DNA of 64,000 nucleotides from Mixophyes australis. Taxonomy: Eukaryota > Chordata > Amphibia > Anura > Limnodynastidae. The stretch spans positions 128,835,500 through 128,899,499 of the forward strand of contig JAVHZZ010000005.1 of the NCBI GenBank assembly GCA_036250195.1. Reading direction: 5' to 3'. Below are positions 25,050-36,604 of the stretch, one piece after another. Position 1 is the first letter of the stretch; each line of letters starts with the position of its first letter. Under the pieces are notes generated by a model that had not been told where the DNA came from, ran no database searches, and saw nothing but the letters and a program-made list of their open reading frames with translations. Made by a program: the position numbers and the translations under genes.

Positions 25050-25154
25050 AAACAAGCCAAAGGGCAGGATTTGTTCGACCAGATTGTATACCACTTGGAC
25101 TTAGTGGAAACTGATTATTTTGGCCTACAGTACATGGATGCTGCCCAAGTGTTG
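25050..25154 (+). CDS. FERM-domain exon A of a 4.1-like gene (EPB41L4B-like)
   Basis: A 105-bp exon (35 codons, phase 0 at both ends). The acceptor is a pyrimidine-rich tract ending TTTCAG at 25049; the donor is GTATGT at 25155. It encodes [20 protein letters not shown] and then [15 protein letters not shown], the F1 (ubiquitin-like) lobe of a FERM domain. The [13 protein letters not shown] block is characteristic of the EPB41L4B/EPB41L5 pair and closest to EPB41L4B as I know it. These proteins are membrane-cytoskeleton adaptors in which FERM binds membrane proteins and phosphoinositides. It is the first exon of the gene visible here; earlier exons are outside the window. EPB41L5 is the main alternative. 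Confidence 0.88.
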
Positions 25155-25799
25155 GTATGTATCTTCCTCCTTATGTCTGCACAGTTCTCATTTTACAAAA
25201 TAGCTCATGTTGGGGAGCCATCGTGATAAAATTATAAAATAGAGCAGGTATATTCAAGAAGCTACACTTTGGTTTTTAAAAATTGATTCTCTTTCCAATC
25301 TACTTCTGTGTTTTTAAGTAGAAATCCCAAAGCCATATTATACATACGAAAAATTGTATTTGCTGGCTTTACAAGAATTCAAATTGACAGTTTATGTACA
25401 GTAAAGTTAATAATTGTTAAAATTGCTAGTAAATAAAAAATGGTCTCAAGTGTAGGTGAACAGGATACACTTTTGATATATATTGATTCAGTATTTTATA
25501 AGCTGTATCCATTTTCCTCCCATGTTAATAAACATTGTGAAAGTTCATAGCTGCTGGAGAATAAAAAATGTATTTCATTACTTAATAGCAGTATTTTCTA
25601 CACGATTAATAAGATTTAAAGTAGAATAGTGATACCTTGGTCAGGAAACGGTACATACACCATATTGAAATATGATATGATGTTCAGATGTCACCTGCCT
25701 GTATTTGAGAATAGTATGGATAAGCTTAAGTTCATCTTGATTTTTATCCACATTTAGATGGTGTAACAAAGGAGGTTAATAAATTAAAACAACCCAATG
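25155..25799. other. Start of the 19.3-kb intron, no recognised feature
   Basis: AT-rich DNA following the GTATGT donor. No TE coding recognised before the degraded retroelement-like sequence that begins near 25800. Confidence 0.5.
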
Positions 25800-26407
25800 T
25801 TTGGCTATTCTGTTCACACAAGCATATTTTATCCTAATCCTGTCAGACCCATCTTGTCCCCTTATATCGTGGCACAAGAACTGGTCTCTGTTGAGGGACC
25901 AGGAGTGATGTCTTGGCCAGGTGGGTGCACATTTCCATTTTACTTATCCCCTTTACTAACATATCCTTGGACCCGTTCCTGGTGAAATGGTTTCTAGTAA
26001 TCCACATTCTGGAAGAAATCTGTTACTGTCCCATAGTAATATCAATTGTATTTCCTGCGGGAGGGATGTTCCCAGCCAAACAGAACAAATAGGAGACCAG
26101 GGTTCCCAAATAGGTTTGATAGTATAATCTGGGGCGTAGTAGTTCCTTCTGCTCTAGCTGGATGGATTTAAATTCCTGCTAGTGCCCACCCTCCCCCAAA
26201 TCTCCATTTACAGCAGACACCTTTGCCTCTGGCACATCAGAGTGGTGGGGTTTTTCTTGGCCACATTCCAGGGCAAAGGGTCTTGTGCAGACTTCCACAA
26301 TGTCATTTTTAATCGGTAGATTTGGAGGATATGTTCTGTAGCGGGTAGCTCCCCCTGAGCCTTTGATATTCTAGGACTACTTTCTCTCTGCACCAGCTAG
26401 GGAAAAC
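25800..26407 (-). mobile_element. Degraded retroelement-like segment left of DIRS copy A
   Basis: Read on the minus strand, one stretch (about 26190-26310) gives IKNDIVEVCTRPFALE followed by a SDVPEAKV-like block. This resembles two blocks on the other side of the DIRS element (near 31360-31450 and 31900-31960). The resemblance suggests one element with internal repeats, later split by DIRS copy A. I do not recognise the protein family. Limits are approximate. Confidence 0.35.
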
Positions 26408-26408
26408 C

Positions 26409-26545
26409 CCTTTTCTCTTATATCCATCTGGGGGACACTCCTTAACCATGAGGTTGAGTCGGGGGGAGGAGTCTGGCACCCAAAGAGTTAACTTTTTTCA
26501 GCTGACAGCATATCACCCCCGCCAATTCCCCACATACCTCAGTTT
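26409..26545. repeat. DIRS copy A left inverted terminal repeat
   Basis: Reads CATCTGGGGGACACTCCTTA, then GGAGTCTGGCACCCAAAGAG, then TTTTTTCAGCTGACAGCATA and on to about 26545. Its reverse complement is found at the right end (30991-31130) and, in fuller form, at the right end of copy B (61958-62110). Confidence 0.85.
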
Positions 26546-27392
26546 GAATTGGGTGCCCTTGGAAGAAGGTCACACCTGAAGAGCTCCAAGAGAGACAGTG
26601 AACAGGGTTCACTGGTAATATGTTTTATCCTTTTCTTTTGCAGTTTTTTTCTTTTAAAAGCAGAGAGGCTCCGAGCTGACTCGTAGGAGAAGCGCCTGTT
26701 CGGGGGGGGGGTGGCCCCGCTGACATGGTGAAACGCTTCTCACAGCGGGAAGCAGTCGGCAAGAGACTCTTCCCGCTGATGCAGGACGGGCGCTGCCATT
26801 AGGCAGAAAGCGCCTTTACTGCTGAGGTTCCCCGGAAGCCAGCTGGAGTATACCAAGTTCCTCCTCCCATGGGATGGCAGTGAAAACTTGAGGATGGCGC
26901 GCTATTGATAGCGCTAGCGGGGAACACATTCTAACAGGTTTTCCCCTAATATAAGAGAGAGGGCAAAATGCTGTTAAAGTAAATAACACAGAAGGAGAGC
27001 CAGTGGAAGGGGAATGTGTTTGAGGAACACCGCTTCTCCCCCCCCTCCCCCCTGCTGAGTGAGCACGTGGAAGATCCCTTTTTGGCGCCAAGCTTTAAAA
27101 GGAGGACAGTTGCAGCAGTCATTTGAAGAGAAGTGCACTGTTGACACATATCTTCCCCGCTGAGTATCACTTTTATTTCTTCTGTATGTATGTGTGTACA
27201 TATGTAGACATGTATATTATAAGACAATGATGTGTTGAGAGAACTGTTTATGAAAAATTATAAAGTTCTCCAAGCCTGTCTTATTTAAATCAGAAATACT
27301 ATGATATGTTAAATAACCTAATCTGTATTTTCTGATAATTTGGAGAAGTGTTTGTGAATTTTGAAACGTGATTCAGTTTTTCTCATCTTGTG

Positions 27393-28625
27393 ATGGCAGA
27401 TAAAAGCAAATCAACACGTACCAAACATAATGTCTGTTCAAAATGTAATGTTAAATTAACAAGTGAACGGCTGGATCAGGGGGGGCCTGCACTGTGGCTC
27501 CTGTGAAACAGCCTATAGACACATAACGGTAGACCCTCCTGAGTAGGCGGCTGCCTTAACACAGGGAGTTAATACCCTTGTAAGTCTGTTATCTAAACCA
27601 GTTGAGATCCCATCTACATCTGTGGCTTCTCAGGGTATAACCGTAGGAATGACAGATGAGTCATTTTCCCCAGGGGTCGGTTTATTTCTCTCCCCAACCC
27701 TCCCGGGGGTTTCCCAGATAGGAGAGGTGGGTTGGTCAGCGGTGGCTAAAGGCCTGTACCGGCTTACCCATCTACTGGAGAACCCCAGACACAAGCGTAG
27801 TGTTAAAAGACTTAGACAAACAGCTAAAGCGCTGTGGTCAGTGTCAGACTCTGTGAGTTCCTCAGAGGAGGAGGGGGAATTGTTGGACGATTCAGATGGT
27901 CCATTATAGAGTCAGAAGGAAACTCTAGGCACCAGGGTATTGACGACCTGGTAAGAGCAGTTCGTCAGACCCTGGGGTTTGCTGAAGTAGAGGAGACGAA
28001 GTCCTTGGACTGCTCCCTCTTTAAGAAGGCTTCTAAGCAGGTGGTCAGGTTCCCTCCCTCAGTTGAGTTGAGGGATATTGTAGAGGCCTCTTGCAAATAT
28101 CCAGATAAAAGGTTCTCTATGCCAAGGAAGTTTGGCGTATTGTACCCCTTTCAGGAGGAGGATATGACCCGTTGGAACAGGTGGCAAAGGTGGATGCACC
28201 TGTGGCGAGATTGGTTCGTCAAAATACACTACCTGTACCCGGGTCAGCGACCTTACAGGACGCGACTGACAAGAAATTAGAATCCCTGCTGAAGTCAATC
28301 TTCTCGGCCGCCGGTACTAGTCTCAGGCCAGCATTGTCCTCTACCTGGGTAGCTAGGGCCATTGGAAGTCTGGGCAGGCCAGTTAGAGTCTGCCTTGCAG
28401 GATTCAGATTTACTGCCGCTGGCCATGCAGCTAAGGGAGGCAGCAGGCTATGTATATGAAGCGGCCCATATTTCGGCCTCCATAGCTTCGTCTTTTTCAG
28501 CTACAGCTGTAGTAGCTAGAAGGGAGTTGTGGTTAAGGGCTTGAAATGCGGATTCAGAGTCTAAAAGATCATTAGAATCCATCCCGTATACGGGTGGGAT
28601 GCTATTTGGTCCAGAATTAGACTAT
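27393..28625 (+). pseudogene. DIRS copy A gag-like gene, broken
   Basis: The frame opens at ATG 27393 (MADKSKSTRTKHNVCSKCNV), giving a CxxC half of a zinc-binding motif. A 10-bp deletion relative to copy B removes the second CxxC. Further on, a TAG stop (27551-27553 region, after the PPE codons) and a frameshift near 28165 (between EEDM and the EQVAKVDAPVARLV block) are both shared with copy B. The rest encodes the typical DIRS gag blocks FPPSVELRDIVEASCKY, FSMPRKFGVLYPF and VARRELWLRAW. In functional elements this protein packages the RNA. Confidence 0.8.
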
Positions 28626-28939
28626 TGGATTATTTACAGGCAAGGACATCTTCTTGCCCCCTGAAGCCTGTAAAAACCAAGACCTAGGGCTAGGCCTAGG
28701 TTTAGTTCTTTCAGACAGCCTCCTTATGGGGGCGGGTCTGGCAGAGGCCAGACTACCAATCCAGGGGCCGTGGAATCCAGGAGACAGTCCCGTGGGGGAA
28801 GGTCATCCTTTGCCCCTGCGGCGCGGAGAGCTTCTTCCGCCAAGCTGTCGGATAGACCAGCAGCATGACTACCACCCACCTCTGGTTACAGAGGGTGGGG
28901 TGGGAGGACGGCTGCTTGGGTTTGCCCAGCAGTAGACAA

Positions 28940-29580
28940 GGTCCTCGGTAGACGAGTAGGTCCAGGATATCGTGATAGAATTCATGGGACCAGCTCACAT
29001 TAAGTTTTGGAAAAAATTACCTCGCTGGCTTCTGTCAAATCAGAAAGAGCTCAGGGCTGTCGATTTGCTTTGTTTAAACAAAGATATACAGGCTTAGAAA
29101 TCCCAGTAAGGGAAAGGGTTTTAGTCACACCCATTCGGGGTGCTAAGGCCAGACGGGTCGTTCAGTCTATGACCGAACTTCTAGAGTCTGAAAGGGTCAC
29201 AGAGAATCCCTTGTCTAAGAATGCGTTTCTTGAGACTAGTGAGGGACTTGGTACGCAGCAGAATGTTGTCTCCACAGGACAAGTTGAGGTCCTAGATGGA
29301 GTGGACAGGCAGGATCCTGTCAGACAAGAGGCTGTCAGTAGCCAGGTCTTTGAAGCTGCTGGGAAAGATGGTGACATCTTTCGCGACCTTACCCTGTGCA
29401 GGGTTCCACCCCAGAGGAGCATTCCCGTGTTCGAGGTACCAGTGGAGGAGGTAGGTCCTCAGCTGGTGGTTGCCGGACAAGAACCGAACAAAAGGCAGGA
29501 AGGTCCCAGAGTTCTGCGCAAGAACAAGGGATCCACTGGTAGTGGACGTCCTAGCAAGGCCTTGGGGCTGCAGGTAAAAC
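28940..29580 (+). pseudogene. DIRS copy A RT/RNase H remnant with internal deletion
   Basis: The RT leader can be followed to the PDGSF motif ending at 29165 (LSNQKELRAVDLL region near 29037). The polymerase core found in copy C is then absent, and sequence resumes in the RT thumb/RNase H part (LSPQDKLRS, SLKLLGKMVTSFATLP, then a WWL block). The open frame 29007-29933 is mostly a shifted frame of this region, so its protein should not be taken literally. Without the core no reverse transcriptase activity is possible. Confidence 0.7.
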
Positions 29581-29730
29581 CTGCCCCACAGGGTCCTGTG
29601 GAGAGTCAGTCCGGAGGATCGTCCAGTCTTTCTGGTACTGCTAGTAAGGATGTGAAGAGATCTGCGGACCCTGGGACAGTTCTTGCGTCAGAGGCTGAAC
29701 CAGCTGAATTTAATGGCAGAGCCTTAGAAT

Positions 29731-30786
29731 CCAGTCTGTGGAGAGCGAGAGGTTTCTCGGGGGGTGTAATAGGCACTCTCCTGAATGCCAGAAAGCCAGT
29801 TTCAGCCAGAATTTACCACCGTATTTGGCATATATATATAAAGTGGTTTAAGAAGAAGTGTTACAATTCTAAAATCTTTAGTCTGGCTAGATTTCTCGCC
29901 TTCTTACAGTGTGGTTTAGAGGAGGGGGCTTAAACTTGGAACCTTAAAGGTTCAGGTATCTGCTTTGTCAGTGTATTTCCATAGGCGGCTGGCGGAGCTT
30001 CCGAATGTTAAGACTTTTCTACAGGGAGTGCTTCACATCCAGCCGCCCTACGTGCATCCTGCGGAGCCTTGGGATCCTAATCTGGTCCTAAGCATGTTGC
30101 AGGAGCCTCCCTTTGAACCTCTACTCTCAGCAGAGTGGCGGTTCTTGACATGGAAGACAGTCTTCCTGCTTGCTATCGCCTCGGCCAGAAGGGCCTTGGA
30201 GCATGGAGCTTTATCCTGCAAGGAACCTTATCTGGTTTTTCATGAGGATAGAGCAGTTTTAAGGACTGTTCCATCTTTTCTCCCTAAGGTGGTCTCAGGT
30301 TTTCATATTAATCAGGATATAGTGGTTCCAGTATTCAGAGAGGAGCCTCAGACTCCTGGAACAAAGACAAATAAATATTTGGACATAGTGAGGGCATTAC
30401 GTATATATGTTAAGAGATCTGCAAAGATACTTAAGACAGATTCTCTATTTGTGTTGTTTGACTTTTCCAAACGGGGATGGCCAGCATCTAAGCAAACTAT
30501 TGCCAGATGGCTTACCCTGACTATCAGGGAGGCTTATGTCCGTATTAATCTCCCTGTGCCGAAGCGTATTGTTGCCCATTCTACCCGGTCGGTTGGGGCG
30601 TCTTGGGCGGCTCGTAATGGAGCCACGGCGGACCAGCTGTGCAGGGCAGCCACCTGGTCCTCGGTCCATACCTTTACAAAATTCTACCAATTTAATATAT
30701 TTGCGTCTGGGGACGCCTTTGGCCGTAGTGTTCTGCGTGCAAGGAGATCAGAGCGGTCCAACCCTTCAGAGGGATTGCTTTTGTAA
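29731..30786 (+). pseudogene. DIRS copy A tyrosine recombinase, nearly complete, one frameshift
   Basis: The core-binding part begins GFSGGVIGTLLNARKPVSAR and runs to about 29930. A one-base change in the G-run at 29921-29925 shifts the frame, and the main open frame 29965-30786 continues with the catalytic domain. Visible conserved blocks: LAIASARR with the first Arg, ELGALSCKE-like HGALSCKEPYLVF, the AHSTRSVGASWA block (H-x-x-R), the WSSVHTFTKFYQFN block bearing the final His/Trp and the Tyr nucleophile. Tyrosine recombinases integrate DIRS circles. The catalytic residues appear retained, so this is the best preserved gene of the element. Confidence 0.85.
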
Positions 30787-30960
30787 GTCCCCATGGTTAA
30801 GGAGTGTCCCCCAGATGGATGTAAGAGAAAACTGGATTTATACTTACGATAAATCTTTTTCTCTGAGTCGATCTGGGTGGCACTGCGATCCCCCCGTCTT
30901 TTTCGTTGTTTTCTTTTATCTCCACTCCCCCCTCTGTTGAGTGGTGTGTGTCTTGGTTGA
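30781..30960. repeat. DIRS copy A internal complementary region (ICR)
   Basis: Begins CCCCATGGTTAAGGAGTGTC just after the recombinase stop, and carries TTTATACTTACGATAAATC flanked by inverted GTCCCCCAGATGGA / TCGATCTGGGTGGCAC arms. DIRS-1 type elements have such a region, complementary to the ends of both terminal repeats, and use it to complete reverse transcription through a circle. Here the match to the outermost ends is visible by eye (TTATCGTAAGTATAAAT at the right tip, its complement in the ICR). Confidence 0.75.
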
Positions 30961-30990
30961 TTGGCCTATCATCCTAAGGGCTTTGGTAAT

Positions 30991-31130
30991 CAAACTGAGG
31001 TATGTGGGGAATTGGCGGGGATGATATGCTGTCAGCTGAAAAAAGTTAACTCTTTGGGTGCCAGACTCCTCCCCCCGACTCAACCCCAGATGGACACGGA
31101 GAAAAAGATTTATCGTAAGTATAAATCCCG
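30991..31130. repeat. DIRS copy A right inverted terminal repeat
   Basis: AACTGAGGTATGTGGGGAAT through GCTGAAAAAAGTTAACTCTT and CAGACTCCTCCCCCCGACTC to the tip TTTATCGTAAGTATAAATCC. It is the inverse of 26409-26545. Compared with copy B, a block of about 20 bp (ATGGTTAAGGAGTGTCCCCC) is missing after the CAACCCC. Confidence 0.85.
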
Positions 31131-32879
31131 TTATTTCCAGTGACTTTATCTGGAAAAAGTGATGCCGCAATCAATTTTTCCATAGGGCTTTCCCATTTGC
31201 AAATGAAACACCGAAAACTGTCCGTAATCAGACAGCATGTGACTCCCTTGACAGTTCGGTGGGTATGGTGAGGTCTCTCAGTTCATCCCTTCTTGCTCAC
31301 AGTCCATACCCTTCAATCCTACAATATTTGTTGTTGGGTGCCCCACTTCCCCCACCTCTGGTGCATCAGAGCAGAGGAGGTTTTCATAATAGCAAACAAG
31401 GGTGCAAAGATTGGGGCGGACATCAACAATGTAATTCTGGGCTTTCATAGTGGGAAGCAGGGATGGAAGTGGTTGTTGTGGCAAGACAAGGACTGGTGGT
31501 TCCCATTAAGGGACAGGAGACACCCCCCCCCCCCTCCCCCAGCTTTAGTAATGCCATTTGAGGGAACAGGGATGCAGCACAGGATCCTGCGTAGGCCCTC
31601 CCCACCCTAAGACAAAATGCGGATAATGGCCCATATACAGGCCAACGGGTCCCCAGGGCATGTGAGGGCTCTGCTGAAGACCCATCACCCACTAAATCCA
31701 CAGATTGACCCTCCCTGGTTAATCTAGTCAAGAGCAGGGACTCCTCCATCTGGCTTCTGTAGTTTGCGGCTTAACGTTCACCTCTCTAAACATCTAACCA
31801 AATTCTGCTCAGCTGAAGGAACTTTATATTGCTCTGGGGAAATTATGGGTGTCCCTGGAGTCCTGGCCCAATTTTCTCTTCCCAATACCACAACAATTTC
31901 TGTTAGGTACACCATTCCCCCTGGCTCTGGTACATCAGGATAGTGGACATCTTCCACCTCTTCCCCTTGGACATGTAGAAGATGTTCAGAGTAAGGCAAA
32001 TTTTAAGACTCCAAATGACCCCCTGATGCTGGCTGGTCCTGAACAGCATCCAGATTATGCAGTATACTGTCAGCATTCTCTTTCTTTTGTACTTCATCAA
32101 TTTCTTTTTCACTGTGTAGTGGTAGGGAAGTAATGGAACCTGGTTATTAATTAGAGTTACTTGGGGCTATTGGTGTCCTCATTGCCTTTCTCTTCTCCTT
32201 TGACTTCCTGAGTGGACTTGGTCTACCAGGTACAGAATTACATCTATAATATATTCTTTTTGAACTGGGTACCCACTTTGGGGCCGGACTCTACACCCCA
32301 TTCTTAAATGTCTTTTCTGATTCAGCATCCTTTAGAAGAGGTGTAACTGACCTAAAAACATCCATATAATCCAGCATCCTTGTCTTACTAGCTTTTCTTC
32401 TGTCCCCATGACCGGACATAACTGGCAATCATTGCCATGGTTCAATTCCAGCAAGACACCATGCATTCTAAAAATCATCCAGATGTGGATATGTCACAAG
32501 GCTAGATGGATCATACCAAACAATCTCTATCCTTCCCTTTTGAACAAGATGCCAGGGCCCATCGTTTGTAATAGGTGGAACACACAGTATGTTCTGCTCT
32601 CTTTTGGATATCAACATCTTTTCCTTACCCATGGGGTAGCCTAATAGGATTTTGCTACAATACTGTTCAGGTACAGACAGTCTCTGGTGTGTTATAAGAG
32701 GATGCTACTAGATGAAATTGGTACTCCTATTTTAATTTTTCACCTTTCCTAGCGACACAGGAGGATTTCACCTTGTTCTTCTTGCAAAATCATAGCAATT
32801 CCATCTTTGTCAGTAATTTATTCCCTAGTAACTTGGGCAAATGTGGGCAATCCACTAGGAAGAGCCTCCCCAAACAAGT
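31131..32879 (-). mobile_element. Degraded retroelement-like segment right of DIRS copy A
   Basis: The minus strand holds two related blocks: YIVDVRPNLCTL..SDAPEVGEVGHP near 31330-31450, and EDVHYPDVPEPGGMVYL near 31880-31960. Together with the block near 26230 they look like internal repeats of one coding sequence. Reading frames are full of stops. Probably the internal region of the reverse-strand LTR element whose LTR end is at 35168, but this link is inferred from position and orientation only. Confidence 0.35.
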
Positions 32880-33755
32880 GTGAAAAAAAAATCACGATTT
32901 TTTTTTTTTTTTTTTTTTAGAAATCAGATTATTTTGATTTAAATCAGATTTTTTTTTTTATAGTTTTTAAAAAAAAAATGATCACGTAAACAAATCAAGT
33001 AAAAACAATAATACAAAGTTCTTTTAAAATCCTGCAACTTTAATATATTAAATTTAAATGACTTGACCGTGTCATCAATCATGGCATGTCACAGCAAACT
33101 AAACACAAATCACAACACAAACTGCAAAAGGAAAGAAACAGCAATGATGTTAAAAGTTACAATAGTTGGCAATTGCCTTGCCTTATTTGTAAATCTGAAT
33201 GAGCCTACACATTAGGTTTATTGAATGCCTTAAAAATAAACACAAGTTTTGTAGCTTTGTCAGCGGTTTCTGTTTTGACTGCACCAAACCAAATGTGGAA
33301 AATATTCTTTGTACTGAAGCTGATATTTTCATTACCAACTACAATTTCTGAACCAATGTGCATTTTTTACCAGTCTATTGGTGCCACTGTTGACACAAAT
33401 CATGGTCAAACAAGGGGTCATTAAACGGGGTTGCTTTTACAGTAATAAAATAATTCTGGAATTATCTGTTTCTTGTCTGGACTTGTCTGTTGCCTGTACC
33501 TCTTTGTATCACATGAGTCCTAATTAAATTAGGTCAATAACGATAGCCATAAATACAGACCTTTTATTGGTAGAGCAGCTAGTCAAAGGACTATGGTTCA
33601 TATTGCACAGTATGCCAATTACCATTCATCATCATCATTTATTTATATAGCGCCACTAATTCCGCAGCGCTGTACAGAGAACTCGCTCACATCAGTCCCT
33701 GCCCCATTGGGGCTTACAGTCTAAACTCCCTAACACAGACACACAGACACACACA

Positions 33756-33800
<45 letters not shown>

Positions 33801-34170
33801 TAGGGTCAATTTGTTAGCAGCCAGTTAACCTGCCAGTATGTTTTTGGAGTGTGGGAGGAAACCGGAGCACCCAGAGGAAATCCATGCAAACACAGGGAGA
33901 ACATACAAACTCCTCACAGATAAGGCCATGGTCGGGAATCAAACTCATGACCCCAGTGCTTTGAGGCAGAAGTGCTAACCACTAAGCCACCGTGCAGCCC
34001 CAAAGCTACCATTAAAAGCTTGTTTAAAGTCCTGGATTTGTTTAAGCCCTGGATTTGTATAAATCGATTATTTAAAAAAAACAAAAAAAAAAAAACCGAA
34101 AAAAAACCCTCATGTGATTTTAAATCACTATTTACATTGTGATTAAAGTAAAGTTGATTTTGAAATCTGC
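32880..34170. mobile_element. Possible AT-rich DNA element with AAATCA/TGATTT ends
   Basis: The left margin (32888-32965) has GATTATTTTGATTTAAATCA-type motifs and long T-runs. The right margin (34075-34165) has A-runs and GTGATTTTAAATCACTATTT motifs in inverted arrangement. These resemble the subterminal repeats of AT-rich MITEs. Exact termini and a target duplication were not found. A SINE is inserted at 33627-34006. Confidence 0.4.
33627..34006 (-). mobile_element. V-SINE-like SINE with L2-type tail
   Basis: Read on the minus strand: a tRNA-like head with A box TGGCTTAGTGG (33979-33989) and B-box-like GAGTTTGATTCC (33935-33946), the usual spacing for RNA polymerase III. A central domain follows (TCCGGTTTCCTCCCACACTC, near 33850-33870) like that of vertebrate V-SINEs, then an expanded (TG)n at 33732-33799, and the tail GCGCTATATAAATAAATGATGATGATG. 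The 7-bp duplication TACCATT flanks it (33620-33626 and 34007-34013). The tail is shared with L2 LINEs, which supply the retrotransposition enzymes. Confidence 0.85.
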
Positions 34171-35150
34171 ACACTCTGCCCTCAGCTGGTTGAATTGGTC
34201 CGCAGGAGTCGAAGGACAATTGGGGAGGGGGTATGATGTTTCACCCTTACAGAGGGGGACAATAATAATTCTTCATCGTGGATGTTCACGGGCCTCCTCC
34301 TGATCAATTGCCTGGGCAGCCAATTTTCCCAGATGCGACAGAACGTGTTGTAATTGGTATTTCTCAGTAATCGCGCAATAACACTGGTCCTGCCATATCC
34401 ATGTCCACCAGCCCTCGCTGCCATCCCACCTCTTCTGCTTCAACTGATGGTGAAGAATCACAAGTTTCATTTATGCAACAGTCCATCTGTGCCTTTACTT
34501 ACTTTCATTTTTGTTGCTGGTATCATCCCATACTGGATCTTCTGGTTATTTCTGGAGCTAGGTTTCTCTGGGCCAGATGTTGCATTCTTCTGATCACTTA
34601 GTCAGTAAGCTTTTCCCTCTCTGGCTCACCCAGCAGATTTATAGGCATTTGCCTCTTTTACATGATAGGAATGTATCCAACAATCTTTCCAACTTGTCCT
34701 GTAGGCTGGCTTCCTTCCACTCTATGGTTTTTGGGTACTCCTTGTCCCATTACTCAAAAATGTGCCTCATTGTGGTAGGGTGGTGCGACACATCCATCGC
34801 CCCATCCTGCAGACATGCAAAATTCTGCCATCCCAGGCTTCCATTTTTCTGGGTGCACTTGACTGTCCCGTCTCCTTCTCTGTAATCCAATTTATTACTG
34901 GGCTGTGGTCTATTCCCCTTATTCTTGGACACACACCCACTTCGCTTCCGGGGACCACCTCACTGTGGACTTCCCTCCTTGAGAGACAGTGGAGAGACCC
35001 TGGCGGGTTATGCCTCCCCTTATCAAATTGACACTTGGGTGTCATTTTCCCTTGTCTTTTACTTCTAACGTTTTGAGTGACTTATGTAGTGGGTGTTGGG
35101 CTCTGGACTATTGCCTCCTCTCTTTATACAGTATTGGGTCTGTGTGATCC
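34171..35150 (-). mobile_element. Leader/gag-like region of a reverse-strand LTR element
   Basis: Located directly downstream (minus direction) of the primer-binding site at 35151-35165. Minus-strand open frames at 34767-35045 and 34182-34470 have no recognisable domain, so a gag identity is only positional. Frames are interrupted by stops. Confidence 0.35.
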
Positions 35151-35165
35151 CCACTTTTGCCACCA
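35151..35165 (-). other. Primer-binding site, tRNA-Leu type
   Basis: On the minus strand TGGTGGCAAAAGTGG follows an LTR-like end (GACA, then TT). It matches the beginning of a site complementary to the 3' end of a tRNA-Leu (TGGTGGCAGCGGTGG), with two or three mismatches. The tRNA identity is from general knowledge of tRNA 3' ends, not from a search. Confidence 0.5.
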
Positions 35166-35167
35166 AA

Positions 35168-35990
35168 TGTCAGGATACCAGGGGGTTGGGGCAAGAGCCC
35201 ACGTGTCACTCTGTTTGTGTGATCTAGACCTCCTAGATACCAAAGAGATATGATACAATAGTATCTTTATTACAGTAGCCAAACACACTGTAACCAGTAG
35301 TAGAAGCATTTATCAAAAAAACACCAGAATATAATAAAGTTTCATTAACAACCCCACACCATTCCAGAGTCTGTTTTAAGGCAGCTAATATAGTTTTTGC
35401 GTGAAATAGTTCTCCGGGCAAGTTGAAATGTTAAAGTTCCTGAGGCAGTTACCTTGACAGCAGTGCCTCAGGTCCAGCAGATCTATCCCAAGTTTTAGTC
35501 TCTCAAACCAGTCTTTTGATCCCATACACTCCAATATATATCCAGTCAAATTGCACTCCAGTTCCTGCCTACTTGCTGTTCCTGGTCACTTGGCCAAAGC
35601 TCTCTACCAAGATCGTAGGGATGTGCACAGCCCCCCTCCCCCCCAGACACCCTACTCCAATAGGCACATCAGATGGACAGAGTTTCTTCCAGGTAACAGG
35701 TTTGCGATCTGGATGGAGACAAGACTCCAAACACAGTTTCAGAAATATTACTACACAGCATCTCTCCTGCAGAGGCTTTTTAAGCAGCTCAAAATTTCCA
35801 TGAAGAAAATCCCACACTGCAGGGTTATTCTAAGTTTATACAGGATGCTAATTGTTCCCAAATCCTAAGGGGTTGTAGATGGGAGGGGAGGGCTATCATC
35901 CCTCCTGGCTTTCCATCTTGTTGTTTTGTAGCCTAGGAGTCTGACCCAGTTCCATGGAGAGTAATAGATGCTCAAACCAGTTGCTGATTA
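35168..35990 (-). mobile_element. LTR of a reverse-strand retroelement (left limit approximate)
   Basis: Minus-strand sequence ending ...GGTATCCTGACA at 35168. It has a TATA-like CTGTATAAACTT near 35840 and a polyadenylation signal AATAAA at 35266-35271, about 100 bp before the end, as in an R-U5 region. The outer (5') border is not defined. A partner LTR is not seen in the window. Confidence 0.5.
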
Positions 35991-36157
35991 TCTTCTCCTA
36001 GGTAATCCTCCCTTTTTTTAAAAAAAAAAAAAAAAACCTCCATGCTTTTTTGATGTTCAGTCGGGGAATTTGGAGGCCAAGTCAACACATTGAAATCTTT
36101 GCATTGTTCTTCAAATCATTCCTGAACAAGCTTTGCAGTGCGTTAACCATTATCCTG

Positions 36158-36604
36158 CTAAAAGAGGCCACTGCCATCAGGGAATACCGTTGCTATGAAG
36201 AGGTGAACTTGGTTTGCAACAATATTTAGATAGGTGGTTTGTGTCAAATTTGCATCCACATAATTGGCAGGACCAAAGATTTTCCAGCAGAACTTTGCCC
36301 AGAGTATCACACTGCCGCCGATTTGCCTTCTTCCCATAGTGCATCCACGTGCCATCTCTTCCCCAGGTAAACAACACACACGGCAGTCCACATTAAATAA
36401 AGGAAAACGTGATTCTTCAGACCAGGCCACATTCTTCCATTGCTCCATGGTCCAGTTCTGGCACTCACGCTCATTTGTAGGCACATTATGCTGCGGACAG
36501 GTCAGCATGGGCATTCTGACTGGTCTGTAGCTACACCGTAAGCTGAGATGCACTGTGCATTGTGACACCCTTCTATCATATGCAGGGAAAAAAAAACAGC
36601 TCAC
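36158..36604 (-). pseudogene. Tc1-like transposase, catalytic (DDE) part
   Basis: The open frame contains CQNWTMEQWKNVAWSEESRF, where the usual WSDESRF Asp is Glu, then CLPGEEMARGCTMGRRQ and GGSVILWAKFCW, then THLNIVANQVHLF-like TYLNIVANQVHLFIA and the end FPDGSGLF. In active enzymes the first catalytic Asp lies in the WSDE motif, so the D to E change would be expected to disable it. The remaining DDE residues are partly beyond the broken end. Confidence 0.8.

Larger units (their letters stand above)
26408..31130 (+). mobile_element. DIRS-type retrotransposon, copy A (defective)
   Basis: A tyrosine-recombinase retrotransposon about 4.7 kb long, with inverted terminal repeats at both ends, a gag-like gene, relics of RT/RNase H, a tyrosine recombinase and an internal complementary region. 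DIRS elements integrate through a circular intermediate using the recombinase and make no target duplication; none is seen here. The RT core is deleted at a clean junction at 29165/29166, identical to that in copy B. It lies in the 19.3-kb intron of the FERM gene, in the sense orientation. Confidence 0.88.

Noticed and set aside
29007..29933. A 308-residue novel protein
   Set aside because: Most of it is a shifted frame across the DIRS RT/RNase H remnant; only its last third corresponds to real recombinase coding.
33935..33989. tRNA gene on the minus strand
   Set aside because: Only A- and B-box-like elements are present as the head of a SINE; no complete cloverleaf.
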